Assembly: GCF_029167235.1 (NCBI RefSeq)
Contig: NZ_JARFTR010000301.1
Coordinates: forward strand, 1-55,908
From: Kamptonema sp. UHCC 0994
GTDB lineage: Bacteria; Cyanobacteriota; Cyanobacteriia; Cyanobacteriales; Microcoleaceae
Direction of reading: 5' to 3'
DNA: 55,908 bases
Position 1 is the first letter of the stretch. Each line of letters begins with the position of its first letter. A program made the translations under genes and the position numbers. Of this stretch, positions 9,182-17,910 are shown one piece after another. The notes below the pieces were generated by a model, which did no database searches, had not been told where the DNA came from, and saw only the letters and a program-made list of their open reading frames with translations.

Positions 9182-9291
9182 CTTTTGAAAAGAGATAGAT
9201 TTTCCCTTTGGCAATATTAATTGGCACTGGACGGACACAACCTCAGAAATTGCGTGTGCAGATTTGGAATCGCTTTTATTGTCATCATAGT

Positions 9292-9332
9292 GCGATCGCC
9301 TAATAATCACGACTCACAATACTGGCGATCGC
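9292..9332. repeat. HIP1-bounded repeat, copy 4
   Basis: GCGATCGC at each end with a core containing AATCACGACTCACAATACT, closest to the 7608 copy. It lies between the PPK2 fragment and the intact PPK2 gene's 3' end. Confidence 0.7.
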
Positions 9333-9354
9333 TAATATCAACCAATTTTCATCC

Positions 9355-10272
9355 TTATTTCTGGCTTTCCAGAATTTTCTTCGCAGTTAAAAGCTCTTGA
9401 TGTTGCTCTTTACTGAGCGTAGGATACTTGAGATTCAGTTCCTTTAACTGAGTGTAAATGATACCCGCCACAACTAGACGAGTAAACCATTTGCGATCGG
9501 CGGGGATAATATACCAAGGAGCATATTTTGTACTGGTGTGATTGAACATATCCTCATAGACAGCCATATAGTCATCCCAAAATCTGCGCTCTTTCGCATC
9601 ATTCACAGAAAATTTCCAATTCTTTTCAGGGCGATTAATCCGTTCTAGAAAACGTTCTTTCTGCTCTTCTTTGGATACATTGAGGAAAAACTTGAGGATA
9701 ATCGTTCCATTATTAACCAGATGCTTCTCAAAGTTGTTGATTTCTTCAAAGCGGCGCTTCCAAATATCATTGTCAACTATACTAACAGGGAGAGGTCGCT
9801 GCTCTAGAATTTCTGGATGCACTCTTGTTACTAAAATTTCTTCGTAATAAGAGCGATTAAAAATTCCAATTTTTCCTCTTTCAGGTAAAGCCTTAGAACA
9901 TCGCCACAAATAGTCATGATTTAACTCTTCGGTAGATGGCGCTTTAAAGCTATGCACCTGACATCCTTGAGGATTAATACCTGACATAACGTGCTTGATG
10001 GTGCTATCTTTACCAGCCGCATCCATCGCCTGAAAGATGATTAGCACAGCATGGGTGTTTTGGGCATAGAGAACATCCTGATATTCAGCTAACGCCTCAA
10101 TACCTTCCTTTAATTGACCTTTAGCTTTCGACTTTTTGAGGTGATCGGCTTTGTAGCCTGGGTCATAGTCTTTGGCAAGAGAAATTTTTTGTTCTGGTGG
10201 CACAATAAAAGCACGAATCAAATCGTCAAGTTTTTTGATTGGGAATAAATTATTAGATTGATGATCTGTCAT
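9355..10272 (-). CDS. ppk2: Polyphosphate kinase 2 family enzyme
   Basis: A 305-residue PPK2-family phosphotransferase, moving phosphate between polyphosphate and nucleotides in the cytoplasm. Walker A is [18 protein letters not shown] (D84, G87, K88), the Walker B region is [18 protein letters not shown], and a lid segment [16 protein letters not shown] follows. The sequence resembles the subgroup often annotated PPK2-related / polyphosphate:AMP phosphotransferase (class III-like), so both AMP and ADP phosphorylation are possible. Full length. A start ATG at 10272 follows an A-rich leader. Together with the remnant at 9135 this suggests the locus once held two paralogues. Confidence 0.9.
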   Translation of the reverse strand: MTDHQSNNLFPIKKLDDLIRAFIVPPEQKISLAKDYDPGYKADHLKKSKAKGQLKEGIEALAEYQDVLYAQNTHAVLIIFQAMDAAGKDSTIKHVMSGINPQGCQVHSFKAPSTEELNHDYLWRCSKALPERGKIGIFNRSYYEEILVTRVHPEILEQRPLPVSIVDNDIWKRRFEEINNFEKHLVNNGTIILKFFLNVSKEEQKERFLERINRPEKNWKFSVNDAKERRFWDDYMAVYEDMFNHTSTKYAPWYIIPADRKWFTRLVVAGIIYTQLKELNLKYPTLSKEQHQELLTAKKILESQK

Positions 10273-10328
10273 ATTTTTTACAAAAAATTGTAATTCTATT
10301 TATCCTAAACCATAAGTGTTGCGTGTGG

Positions 10329-10450
10329 TTGACACTCCCCGGTCTAAAGACACGGGGATTCTGCTCTGACAAACTTTGGGGGATGAATCCCACCAAAGTT
10401 TAATTCTTAAAGGGTTTGTCAGCAACCCGCTACCCACTCGCTCAATAATT
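10329..10450 (-). ncRNA. Candidate omega-RNA / right-end RNA of the TnpB element
   Basis: Directly 3' of the tnpB relic. Read on the minus strand it shows a hairpin with arms AAACTTTGG and CCAAAGTTT (about 10372-10402), then the terminal hairpin whose arms are CCCCGTGTC and GACCGGGG-like. In TnpB systems the guide RNA spans this region, and the guide lies just past the element end, here below about 10329. With TnpB broken the RNA would be orphaned. Assignment rests on position and structure. Confidence 0.45.
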
Positions 10451-10460
10451 GAGTCTATGG

Positions 10461-11393
10461 CTACTTTTGATTTTTGGTTATTCCACCCATATTAACTTCT
10501 TGCTTTTGCCCCTTGTTCCAACCAAAAACTATGACGTTGATTTGGTGATTTTCGCAATAATCTACGATATTTCTGACTGCCTTGTTGACCGCATCTCTCA
10601 TTCTTCTGGCGCGAGTTTCCGATAACTGTTGCAGTCGTTTTGACGAAAAACCTTTGGGTAACTTGTATTGAGCGTGAGTCGATTGGATTCGTGCTTTTTC
10701 CTTATTAAACCACTGATTCCAAGACTTCAATTTGTGACCATCAATAATGAAAGGATTACCATTACTAGAGACACAAGTTAGCCAGTTATCAATGCCATGA
10801 TCTATTCCTAAAACTCCTGTCACTTCGAGGCTACAACTAAGAGCTTGCTCAGTTAGAGACTCGTAAACATACTCAATCCAGACCTCACCATTCCTAGGGA
10901 TTAGCCTAAGTTCTTTAATTTGGCAATCTTTCAAGCGTTCCGGTAATGTTACCCAGAGACAGTCTGTCCCGAAGTGTTCTTTGCCTTTGGTTCCCAAAGG
11001 CAATCTCACCCGATTACCCACTATTTTCAAGGCTTGTCCCGGATAGGAAACCTGATACATCGCCCCCTTGGTTCTGTACTTGGGCAATCTCGGTTTTTGA
11101 TTAATCTCCCCTTTCTTGGCTAACTTTTCTAAGGCTCAAAAAGAGCTAAAAGATTCAGCGACAGATTTAAGCGATTGTTGGGCGACTTGCGAGTAAAGTA
11201 ATCCGTAATTTTCGTTGGTTTTGGTTATTTTGTACAGTTCGGGATATTTAACTGCGCTTCTATCCCTAAAGTACCGTTGCCTACTTTCGTAAGTGCCGAC
11301 ATTAAACAGATTATTTGACCATCTCAACAGTTGCTCGACAATGGATTTGTCGCATCCTGTTAAATGCCAGATATCTTTTTGTACTGCATACAT
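10461..11393 (-). pseudogene. tnpB: Broken TnpB (IS200/IS605 OrfB)
   Basis: The first part (11136-11393, start MYAVQKDIWHLTG) has a strong ribosome site, AAAGGAGGTAAAATTATG. It ends in an in-frame TGA within SFSSF*ALEKLAKKGE; the frame then continues unchanged (CGA to TGA would explain it) through PKYRTKGAMYQVSYPG and the RuvC-I motif GVLGIDHGIDNWLT to VFGWNKGQKQEVNMGG, where it stops at 10461. The usual C-terminal zinc ribbon and last RuvC aspartate are missing, apparently by a deletion that spared the right end. So there is one nonsense codon and one 3' deletion, and nuclease activity is not expected. Confidence 0.85.
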
Positions 11394-11485
11394 TAATTTT
11401 ACCTCCTTTGATTTATTGTACTATACTTGGAAATATCTAACTGGGACTGACGCACCCTACAATCTGGGTGGAATAGACGAATTTA

Positions 11486-12280
11486 TTAAACAATCGATCG
11501 CACCAATCCACCCTCGACTCGCAATGCTGCCCCATTAATTGCAGAGGCTAAAGGACTAGCAACAAATGCAACTAATGCAGCTACTTCAGACGTTGAAGCA
11601 AATCGCTGAATCAGGGAAGATGGACGAGTCTTGGTAAAAAACTCTTTCTCAACTTGTTCGGCTGAAATATTTTGCTCTTTGGCAAGTCCCTCGATGAAAG
11701 TTTCCACTCCTTCGGAACGAGTTGGCCCTGGCAATACTGTATTCACGGTGACTTGACTGCCTGCGGTTGTTTCAGCTAAACCACGACTCACGGCTATTTG
11801 TGCAGTCTTGGTAACGCCATAGTGAATCATTTCAACGGGAATATTCAAGCCAGATTCACTAGAGATGAAAATAATCCGTCCCCAATCTTTTTTTAGCATC
11901 AAAGGTAAGTAATGACGCGATAGCCTGACACCACTCATAACGTTTACTTCGATAAAGTTCATCCACTCTTCATCGGAGATATCTTCAAATGCTTTAGCGC
12001 CATAAATTCCTAAGTTGTTGACCAAAATGTTGACTTCTGGTACTTGTTGAAACAACAATTCAGATCCTGCGGTTGTTCCCAAATCGGCAGCAATTCCCTG
12101 AAGTTTGGCCTTGGGGACGCTTTGCTGAATGCTTTTGAGGGCATGGTTTACGCGCTCTTCAGTTCTGCCATTGACAATGACAGTTGCTCCTTCCTGGGCA
12201 AGTGTCGTCGCGATCGCAAGTCCAATTCCGGCGGTGGAACCGCTGACCAATGCAATCCGATCTGATAGTTGGAGATCCAT
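11486..12280 (-). CDS. Short-chain dehydrogenase/reductase
   Basis: A 264-residue classical SDR. The nucleotide-binding motif is SGSTAGIG (13-20), the structural motif is NNLG (88-91), and the catalytic residues are S140/S141, Y154 and K158 (SSES...HYGVTK). Closest in flavour to FabG-like oxidoreductases of unknown substrate. First position lacks the usual TG (SG here). It is followed in the same direction by no other gene, and preceded by an array of CTAGGGG heptamers only 10 bases from its start codon, leaving no obvious ribosome site (the leader is TTAAAAAAATATG). Substrate unknown. Confidence 0.9.
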   Translation of the reverse strand: MDLQLSDRIALVSGSTAGIGLAIATTLAQEGATVIVNGRTEERVNHALKSIQQSVPKAKLQGIAADLGTTAGSELLFQQVPEVNILVNNLGIYGAKAFEDISDEEWMNFIEVNVMSGVRLSRHYLPLMLKKDWGRIIFISSESGLNIPVEMIHYGVTKTAQIAVSRGLAETTAGSQVTVNTVLPGPTRSEGVETFIEGLAKEQNISAEQVEKEFFTKTRPSSLIQRFASTSEVAALVAFVASPLASAINGAALRVEGGLVRSIV

Positions 12281-12290
12281 ATTTTTTTAA

Positions 12291-12332
12291 CTAGGGGCTA
12301 GGGGCTAGGGGCTAGGGGCTAGGGGCTAGGGG
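12291..12332. repeat. Six perfect CTAGGGG heptamers
   Basis: Exactly six copies (42 bases), followed by a purine tract GGAAGAAGAAGAGGGGGG. The array lies in the presumed 5' leader of the SDR gene on the minus strand. A reverse partial copy of palindrome family 1 (GGCGGTTGCTAT) sits at about 12393-12404. Confidence 0.9.
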
Positions 12333-12465
12333 AAGAAGAAGAGGGGGGGAGAATAAGGGGGTTTCAGTCATTTAGAATATTTTAACCAAATTGGCGGTTG
12401 CTATCTAAGCAATTTAGGATTTCAACTTGCTCAAATAATCAAGTGCTGACTCAATTAGTGGCTAC

Positions 12466-13470
12466 CTAATCCAATTTTACCACCATTTTACCCACGTTTT
12501 TGCCTTCAAAAAGACCGATAAACGCACTCACCGCTCGATCGATTCCTGCTACTACTGTTTCCTTATTCTTCAATTTTCCAGCTTGGAAATAGCCGCCAAC
12601 TTCCTGTTCAAATTCTCCCTGACGATCGAGCCAATCGCTAACAATTAGTCCTTTCATTGTCAACCGTTTGGTAATCATATTAAATAGATTGGAAGGGCCT
12701 GGCTGGGGCTTTTCATCGTTATAACCGGAGATGCTGCCACAGGCGATAATCCGGCCATGCACGCGCAATGCCGAAAGCGCTGCTTGCAGGGTTTCGCCTC
12801 CGACGTTATCGAAATAGACATCAATTCCGTCCGGTGCTGCTTGGTTTAGTTGTTCGAGAACAGGGCCGGCTTTGTAATCGAAGGCGACATCAAATCCGCA
12901 TTCTTCCCGCAGAAATTTGATTTTTTCCATTGAACCGGCTGAGCCGATGACATGGCATCCGCGCAATTTCGCCAGTTGTCCGGCGACATTTCCCACCGCG
13001 CCTGCGGCTCCCGAAATAAAAATAACATCGCCGGCTTTGACTTCTACCAAATTCAATCCCACCCAAGCCGTCATACCTGTCATACCAAGGGCACCGAGGT
13101 AAACCGATAACGGTTGAATATCGCGATTTACCTGATGTAAATCTTTTGGTGTAGCTATGAAGTATTCACGCCAGCCATAGTTGGAAATGACAACATCACC
13201 TGACTTGAATTCTTGGGCCTGCGACTCGATTACCTCGCCAACTGCGCCGCCTTCGAGTGCTTTTCCTAACTGGAAAGATGGAACATAGGATTTGCTCTCG
13301 TTCATGCGACCGCGCATATATGGATCGACTGACATATAGAGATTGCGAACGAGCACTTGCCCATCTTGAAGTTGCTCTAGTTCTGTTTGCGCGATCGCAA
13401 AGTTATCTGGGGTAGGAATCCCCTTGGGGCGAGAGACTAGCCGAATCTCGCGGCTCACGATCTCTGTCAT
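12466..13470 (-). CDS. NADP-dependent MDR oxidoreductase (CurA/PTGR type)
   Basis: A 334-residue zinc-free medium-chain reductase that typically reduces the C=C bond of enones with NADPH. Cues are NLYMSVDPYMRGRM near the N-terminus, the Rossmann motif GAAGAVGNVAGQLAKLRG, and YFDNVGGETLQAAL. Start is fixed by the ribosome site AAGGAGAAAATTATG and sequence MTEIVSREIRLV; the seven-codon upstream extension is not needed. Same strand as the SDR genes on either side, so an oxidative/electrophile-detoxification cluster is plausible. Full length. Confidence 0.92.
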   Translation of the reverse strand: MTEIVSREIRLVSRPKGIPTPDNFAIAQTELEQLQDGQVLVRNLYMSVDPYMRGRMNESKSYVPSFQLGKALEGGAVGEVIESQAQEFKSGDVVISNYGWREYFIATPKDLHQVNRDIQPLSVYLGALGMTGMTAWVGLNLVEVKAGDVIFISGAAGAVGNVAGQLAKLRGCHVIGSAGSMEKIKFLREECGFDVAFDYKAGPVLEQLNQAAPDGIDVYFDNVGGETLQAALSALRVHGRIIACGSISGYNDEKPQPGPSNLFNMITKRLTMKGLIVSDWLDRQGEFEQEVGGYFQAGKLKNKETVVAGIDRAVSAFIGLFEGKNVGKMVVKLD

Positions 13471-13590
13471 AATTTTCTCCTTATTAAACATTAAGATCGG
13501 GATGGCTAAAAAGCTGACTGTATAAACATTCTTCCTTCTTCCTTCTTCCTTCTACTTAACTGTTTTTTGGTTTGCGATCGCCCCATTAAT

Positions 13591-14328
13591 CTAAAGTTCT
13601 TGACGGGTTGGACGGATGATGATTTCATTGACATCAACATCACCGGGCTGCTCAATGGCATAGGCGATCGCGCGGGCAATAGCATCTGCATCAATGGCGA
13701 TCGCATAAAGTGCCTTCATTCTCGCTGCTGTATCTAGATCGCTAATCGTGGTAGTTAATTCAGTAGCAACTGCTCCTGGTGAGATATTAGTCGAACGGAT
13801 TTCACCATTTGACTCTAGCCGCAGCCCTTCAGAGATCGCTCGTACTGCATACTTAGTAGCACAGTAGACTGCTGACCCCGGAAACACTTTATGTCCGGCC
13901 ACAGACGATAGGTTAATGACGTGACCAGATTTTTGCTGACGCATAATCGGTAACACGGCAGCAATCCCATAGAGAACGCCCTTGATGTTGACATCGATCG
14001 TCCGATCCCACTCCTCTACCTTTACTTGGTCGAGGGGAGAGAGTGGCATCAAGCCAGCATTATTGATTAGCACGTCGATCCGGCCGTAGGTACTCAAAGT
14101 TTCCTTCGCCAATGCTTCCACCTGGGCGCGATCGGTCACATCCGTTACTCGGTAGGTTGCAGTTCCCCCCGATTGGGCGATCGCGTCAACCAATTCTTTG
14201 AGGCGATCTTCCCGGCGGGCAGCTAGCATTAGTTTGGCTCCATTAGCAGCAAGTCGCTGCGCTGTCGCCTCACCTAATCCACTGCTGGCCCCAGTGATAA
14301 TTACTACTTTGTTTTGAATTTCAGACAT
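13591..14328 (-). CDS. Classical SDR oxidoreductase (YdfG-like)
   Basis: A 245-residue SDR with TGASSGLG at 12-19, NNAG at 89-92, catalytic S142, Y155 and K159 (YCATK) and PGAVATEL after. This matches the broad family of NADP-dependent 3-hydroxy-acid/serine dehydrogenases and quinone-type reductases. It overlaps nothing and lies about 120 bases upstream of the MDR gene, same strand, so cotranscription is likely. Substrate unknown. Confidence 0.92.
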   Translation of the reverse strand: MSEIQNKVVIITGASSGLGEATAQRLAANGAKLMLAARREDRLKELVDAIAQSGGTATYRVTDVTDRAQVEALAKETLSTYGRIDVLINNAGLMPLSPLDQVKVEEWDRTIDVNIKGVLYGIAAVLPIMRQQKSGHVINLSSVAGHKVFPGSAVYCATKYAVRAISEGLRLESNGEIRSTNISPGAVATELTTTISDLDTAARMKALYAIAIDADAIARAIAYAIEQPGDVDVNEIIIRPTRQEL

Positions 14329-14410
14329 ATTGATTTCTGCGGGTTATTGAGTGTGGGTCATAAAACATTAGATGCTGAAATCAGCTAAACTCAGTAAGCT
14401 TTTACGCATT

Positions 14411-14437
14411 TATAGCAACCTCCAAGACGGTTAGGAC
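14411..14437. repeat. Family-1 palindrome copy
   Basis: TATAGCAACCTCCAAGACGG followed by TTAGGAC: the left arm is conserved while the right arm carries TTAGGAC in place of TTGCTAT, as in most copies. Degenerate CCCCTAG heptamers lie just beyond (14473-14495). Confidence 0.7.
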
Positions 14438-14504
14438 ACTCTGAATAACTGAAACCGATTCTTTTCCCCTCTTCCCCTAGCCTAAGCGCCCCTAGCTATA
14501 TTAT

Positions 14505-14858
14505 TCAACTAGCTTGTAGCTTAATCAATGTTTGTGTCCCAGCAGCGTCACTAATCCGAATAGCTACGATCGCGCCGATTGAATCCTGTCCCGTTAAAAT
14601 TTCAGTTGGTGAATCGATCGTGTGAGCATAAGTCACCTCATCTTTACCCACCTCAATCACCAAATCATCCCCCTTACCAGGGCGATCGTAAACCATCGCC
14701 ATCAAAGGTGCATTCTTAATCAATTCTGCATCACCGAGTTCTGAATTGATGACTTCGATGGAAATATGCCGTCCGCGATTACCATCTGAAAATTGATCGA
14801 AAAATTCACCCCATCGCTCGCTTGGTACAGATTTGTTGATGTCAATTTTATTTGTCAT
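14505..14858 (-). CDS. DUF5335-family protein
   Basis: A 117-residue soluble protein. Start chosen at MTNKIDINKSV because AAGGAGTCATAATG gives an ideal ribosome site; the longer reading to 14921 adds a hydrophobic stretch out of keeping with the family. Features WGEFFDQFSDGNRGR, IEVINSELGD, and an all-beta pattern match DUF5335, whose function is unknown. Same strand as the SDR/MDR genes and probably transcribed with them. Confidence 0.75.
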   Translation of the reverse strand: MTNKIDINKSVPSERWGEFFDQFSDGNRGRHISIEVINSELGDAELIKNAPLMAMVYDRPGKGDDLVIEVGKDEVTYAHTIDSPTEILTGQDSIGAIVAIRISDAAGTQTLIKLQAS

Positions 14859-15379
14859 TATGACTCCTTGTGAAAAAATATTAAAAAGCAAAAGAGCAAT
14901 AAAATAGTTACTAAGTTTCACTACCCTATTGGTGTTGGTTCAAAGCCTTAAACAGCCACAGACATACTAACTTCATGACTAATTCTGTCTAGCATCCGCT
15001 TCGCCTGGTTGTCGATGACTTCATTTCCTTTCCGGAAAAAAATTAAATAACTCTCTCGATGACTTGATGATTTCATGATCTAGAGTTACGGTCATCAATC
15101 TTAGGTTTAATATGTGAATATCTTAAGAGGTAGATATAGCAACCTTCTCGGCAGTTAAGACGTTCTGAGTTCCACCAAACTCACTGATTCTATTCCCTTC
15201 TTCCCCTTCTTCCCCTTCTCTCCCTTCTTTCACGCTTCCCTGAGCATCGGAGCATCCTAGCCCCCAGGGTTTGAAAACACGCCCTAGGGGAAGAAGGGAA
15301 GAAGGGAATAGAATAAGCAAGTTACAGAAATTCAGAACGCCGCCCTGTGGGCGGTTCAATTTCTGCCCACAGGGTGATG
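14859..15379. other. Repeat-rich intergenic region
   Basis: No convincing gene. It holds a family-1 copy (15134-15160), a tract of TTCCCCTTC repeats (15190-15235), a CCTAGGGG-rich patch (about 15256-15292) and a family-2 palindrome at its end. A 78-residue reading on the minus strand (15123-15359) is low-complexity repeat translation. Confidence 0.6.
15134..15160. repeat. Family-1 palindrome copy
   Basis: ATATAGCAACCTTCTCGG then CAGTTAAGAC. It is degenerate relative to the perfect hairpin at 3885. Confidence 0.65.
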
Positions 15380-15382
15380 TTA
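15334..15382. repeat. Family-2 palindrome overlapping the CobW stop
   Basis: A variant of the CGTAACGCCGCCCTCTGGGC palindrome: GAACGCCGCCCTGTGGGCGG, a short spacer, then a partly matching right arm ending GTTAC. Its last bases contain the stop codon of the upstream GTPase gene (15380-15382), so it probably serves as that gene's terminator. Confidence 0.75.
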
Positions 15383-16423
15383 CAAAAAGGAGTGAATTTT
15401 AGACTGCTCAAGTTCGCGACCAATAAACACTAATTTTGTCTCTCGCCGCTCTGAAGTTTGCCAAGGACGGTCATAGAAATATTCTATACGGGAACCTACT
15501 CCTTGTAGCACTAAACGCATAGACTTTTTGGGAACAGCAACAAAACCTTTAATTCGGTAAATCTCTTGCTCTCGGACTAATTCTTGCAGTTTTTCTACCA
15601 AAATTTGAGGTTCAAATTCCTGTTCGGCAATAAAGTACACTGAATTAATTTCATCATCATGATCGTGTTCTTCTTCTGTGTCATGGTGACTAGGACGAGC
15701 ATCTAAGTTATCCTCAACAGCCGCATTAAATCCTAACAGAACATCGGGATTAATTTGACCACCTTGACAATGTACTATTTTAACACTTTTCTGCACCTGT
15801 TGTTTTAACCAATCTTGTACTTTAATCTGGGTTTGAGAGTCAACACAATCTACTTTGGTTAACAGCACCAAATCAGCACAGGCTAACTGATCTTCAAACA
15901 GTTCTTCTATTGGTGTTTCGTGGTCTAAATTGGGGTCAGCTTGACGTTGAGCTTCTAATGCGTCAATATCGCCGACAAGAGTGCCATTTGCGATAGCTTC
16001 GCAGTCTACAACTGCAACCACACCATCTACTGTCGCACCTGTGCGAATTTCTGGCCATCGAAAAGCTTGAATTAAGGGTTTAGGAAGTGCTAGACCAGAG
16101 GTTTCGATTAAGATACAATCAATTTGCTCTCGCCGCTGCAATAATTCCTGCATTGTGGGCAGAAATTCCTCTTGAACTGTGCAACAAAGGCAGCCGTTTG
16201 TAAGTTCGACAATATTTGTATTAGGGTTTGTATTGGCTGCGTCTTCTTCATCACAAACTTGGCAGGAACGCAGTAGTTCTCCATCAATTCCTATTTCACC
16301 AAATTCATTGACAATCACAGCGATTCTGCGCCCTTGATTGTTTTGCAATAAGTTACGAATTGTGGTAGTTTTGCCGCTGCCGAGAAAACCTGTGATTACA
16401 GTAACGGGAATTTTTGCGCTCAT
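15380..16423 (-). CDS. CobW/COG0523 metallochaperone GTPase
   Basis: A 347-residue G3E P-loop GTPase. Walker A GFLGSGKT is at 12-19, the metal motif is GCLCC, NKxD-like is TKVD, and there is a His/Asp-rich loop HHDTEEEHDHDDE before the C-terminal CobW_C domain. Such proteins deliver Zn or Co; the riboswitch-headed context here (with DUF1636 and a CbtB-like gene) points to cobalt handling for cobalamin. An insert CDEEDAANTNPN near 58-70 lies just before the switch region. The stop codon lies in a palindromic repeat. Confidence 0.9.
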   Translation of the reverse strand: MSAKIPVTVITGFLGSGKTTTIRNLLQNNQGRRIAVIVNEFGEIGIDGELLRSCQVCDEEDAANTNPNTNIVELTNGCLCCTVQEEFLPTMQELLQRREQIDCILIETSGLALPKPLIQAFRWPEIRTGATVDGVVAVVDCEAIANGTLVGDIDALEAQRQADPNLDHETPIEELFEDQLACADLVLLTKVDCVDSQTQIKVQDWLKQQVQKSVKIVHCQGGQINPDVLLGFNAAVEDNLDARPSHHDTEEEHDHDDEINSVYFIAEQEFEPQILVEKLQELVREQEIYRIKGFVAVPKKSMRLVLQGVGSRIEYFYDRPWQTSERRETKLVFIGRELEQSKIHSFL

Positions 16424-16480
16424 GGAAAGTCCGGTAATTTTTACTATTTTTGATTGTTTTGGGCCGCATATGTAATGCTT

Positions 16481-16534
16481 CCGTAACGCCGCCCTCTGGG
16501 CGGTTTAATTACCGCCTAGAGGGCGGCATTACAG
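16481..16534. repeat. Family-2 palindrome, well-preserved copy
   Basis: Left arm CGTAACGCCGCCCTCTGGGC, an AT-rich centre (GGTTTAATTACC), and a right arm CCTAGAGGGCGGCATTACAG. It starts about one base from the stop of the DUF1636 gene and separates it from the CobW gene, where it may attenuate transcription. Confidence 0.85.
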
Positions 16535-16535
16535 A

Positions 16536-16925
16536 TTAATTTAGTAGCGGTGGAATCCGGGCAACGATGCCTTTTTTTAGCGGTTCTGGTCGCTCCGACC
16601 AAGGCAATAAACCATCAGGTTTTGCATAGTATTGGCTAGCACATTCTAGCACTGCGGCGGCACTTTCACCTTCGTTGGCGGGTAAGTCACCGAAGAGATA
16701 AATGTATTTCCCAGAAGCGGCAAAAGAAACAGCACAAGAACGATTACAAGCACTCATGCAGTTGACTTCTTGAATCTGAAAATCATCTCGTAATTCCCAG
16801 TTTTGTGCTAAGTGCGAGACTTGTTCTAATAGGTGTTCGCCGCCGCTTTTACCTTCTCGTTTTCCGTCTTTCCATAAGCTGGCGCAGCTTGTACAAACAA
16901 ATAGAGTATGTGTGGTTTTCATCAA
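16536..16925 (-). CDS. DUF1636 metal-binding protein
   Basis: A 129-residue thioredoxin-like ferredoxin-fold protein (DUF1636). Cysteines are arranged as FVCTSCASLW near the N-terminus and NCMSACNRSCAV at about 54-65, which would bind a metal or [2Fe-2S] cluster. In cyanobacteria and proteobacteria DUF1636 genes sit in cobalamin-regulated clusters beside cobW, as here. It lies between the CbtB-like pseudogene and the GTPase on the same strand. Precise biochemical role unknown. Confidence 0.85.
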   Translation of the reverse strand: MMKTTHTLFVCTSCASLWKDGKREGKSGGEHLLEQVSHLAQNWELRDDFQIQEVNCMSACNRSCAVSFAASGKYIYLFGDLPANEGESAAAVLECASQYYAKPDGLLPWSERPEPLKKGIVARIPPLLN

Positions 16926-17035
16926 TAAATTATCCTTTTCTACTTTGGTAATAACTCTAAGAATTTGCCGACGCGCGAAGCGAAAATCTACGGCTTTGCA
17001 GCCATATTCCTAGCATTAAACCAATTAAGATAATG

Positions 17036-17555
17036 CTAGTTTTGCAGTTGAAAGTTAGCTGGTTGTCCGACTGTGGCGCTAATATCGCCAGATAATTGCA
17101 CCTTAAATCCCTCAGATTGGACAACTCCTGAGCGATTGGGTTTGGCTGTATGATGAGAGAGATGGGAGGCAGGCATGGATATATGAGATTGTGCGATCTC
17201 AGCGCTGATGTTGAGGTATAATAGGGATGCGATCGCGACAACGATGGCTGCGCTCAATAACAGTCTTAATCGCTGGGGTGCAATTTCTCCCGGCTGAATT
17301 TTTTGATCGCCTCCGATAATCCAACCTCCTGTTAACCCAACAATGAGTAAAATTGTTGCTAGGATGCTAAAGTTGCGATATTTTAGCCAGTTTTCAGGAA
17401 CAGATAAAGTCAGGGTTTGCTGGATGGCTTGTGAAGTAAATTGTCCAAAGTGTCAGAGCACACAGCGAGATATAGAGCGTCGCTTGTACTGGTTTTGATA
17501 AAGCAAAGTTTGCTGTCTGTTGCTGAACTGAAAGAAGGGATTGTGTAGTCATCAT
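17036..17555 (-). pseudogene. Frameshifted CbtB-like cobalt-uptake membrane protein
   Basis: First gene under the cobalamin riboswitch. Start MMTTQSLLSVQQQ lies 3 bases after GCGAGG. The helix KPVQATLYISLCALTLWTIY resembles CbtB, the small subunit found with cobalt transporters. That frame stops at 17394, but from about 17425 a different frame runs on: IQQTLTLSVPENWLKYRN, two more membrane helices (ILATILLIVGLTGGW and LLLSAAIVVAIASLLYLNI), and a His-rich soluble end to 17036. A third frame below 17036 would add another hydrophobic segment (SIILIGLMLGIWLQ). One or two frameshifts are needed for a single protein. CbtB assignment is tentative; a sequencing error is possible. Confidence 0.55.
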
Positions 17556-17584
17556 GTACCTCGCTGATGAATTTAGGGCAATTA

Positions 17585-17715
17585 AAACAGTGGTGGGCAT
17601 TCTGGCTAGGAGATTTGGGTGATTTCTCCTTTACAGTTGCGGGACAGCGTTGGATTTGCACCAACTTTCCCCGTTACCTCTAGCGGCTGCTCCCCGCTAG
17701 AACCGACTGAGTTTT
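17585..17715 (-). promoter_or_regulatory. Cobalamin riboswitch
   Basis: On the minus strand the conserved cobalamin aptamer is plain: a hairpin CTAGCGGGGAGC..., then AACGGGGAAAGTTGGTGC, AAATCCAACGCTGTCCCGC and AACTGTAA, followed by GCCAGAATGCCCACC. It is located about 30-160 bases ahead of the CbtB-like start. Adenosyl- or other cobalamins binding such RNAs usually represses translation or transcription, so the downstream cobalt/cobalamin genes should be off when B12 is abundant. The ribosome-site region GCGAGGTACATG lies right after the aptamer and is a candidate for sequestration. Confidence 0.93.
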
Positions 17716-17718
17716 AGG

Positions 17719-17748
17719 ATTATATCACACTTGCTGTCTTTAAGTAAA
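17719..17748 (-). promoter_or_regulatory. Predicted promoter of the riboswitch operon
   Basis: A -10 box TATAAT (17719-17724) and a -35-like TTTACT 18 bases upstream on the minus strand. The aptamer begins a few bases after the expected start of transcription. Prediction only. Confidence 0.55.
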
Positions 17749-17910
17749 GGACTTAATACTGAGTAAAAATACTTGGGGCTTGAGGGCTGGTGAAGGCTGT
17801 TGCGATCGCAAGTGGTTACGCTGATGCTAATCGCCTTCTAGATATTAGTAGAAATTAGTGAAAAAGAGTTACAATAGTCTCCGTACCTAAACAACCTAGA
17901 GGTAAACAGC

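Larger units (their letters stand above)
10329..11415 (-). mobile_element. Decayed IS200/IS605-type element with tnpB only
   Basis: Contains a broken tnpB (10461-11393) and, downstream of it, an IS200/IS605-like right end with a GC-rich hairpin (CTCCCCGGTCTAAAGAC at 10336). No tnpA is present. Limits are approximate: the lower one is set at the terminal hairpin, the upper one at the tnpB promoter. Confidence 0.75.

Noticed and set aside
9080-9310. 76-residue reading containing [15 protein letters not shown]
   Set aside because: Only that segment is gene-derived (PPK2 remnant); the rest is repeat sequence. Kept as a pseudogene fragment instead.
15123-15359. 78-residue reading rich in Gly/Glu
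   Set aside because: Translation of low-complexity TTCCCCTTC and family repeats; no ribosome site.
16957-17241. 94-residue reading next to the CbtB-like gene
   Set aside because: Only its last 30 residues look like a membrane segment; it is better read as a possible frameshifted tail of the pseudogene than as a gene.
17410-17664. 84-residue reading through the riboswitch
   Set aside because: Starts inside the cobalamin aptamer and is in the wrong frame for the CbtB-like helix.
17641-17700. tRNA-like cloverleaf fragment
   Set aside because: GGTGCAAATCCAACGC resembles a tRNA arm but is the conserved cobalamin-riboswitch core.
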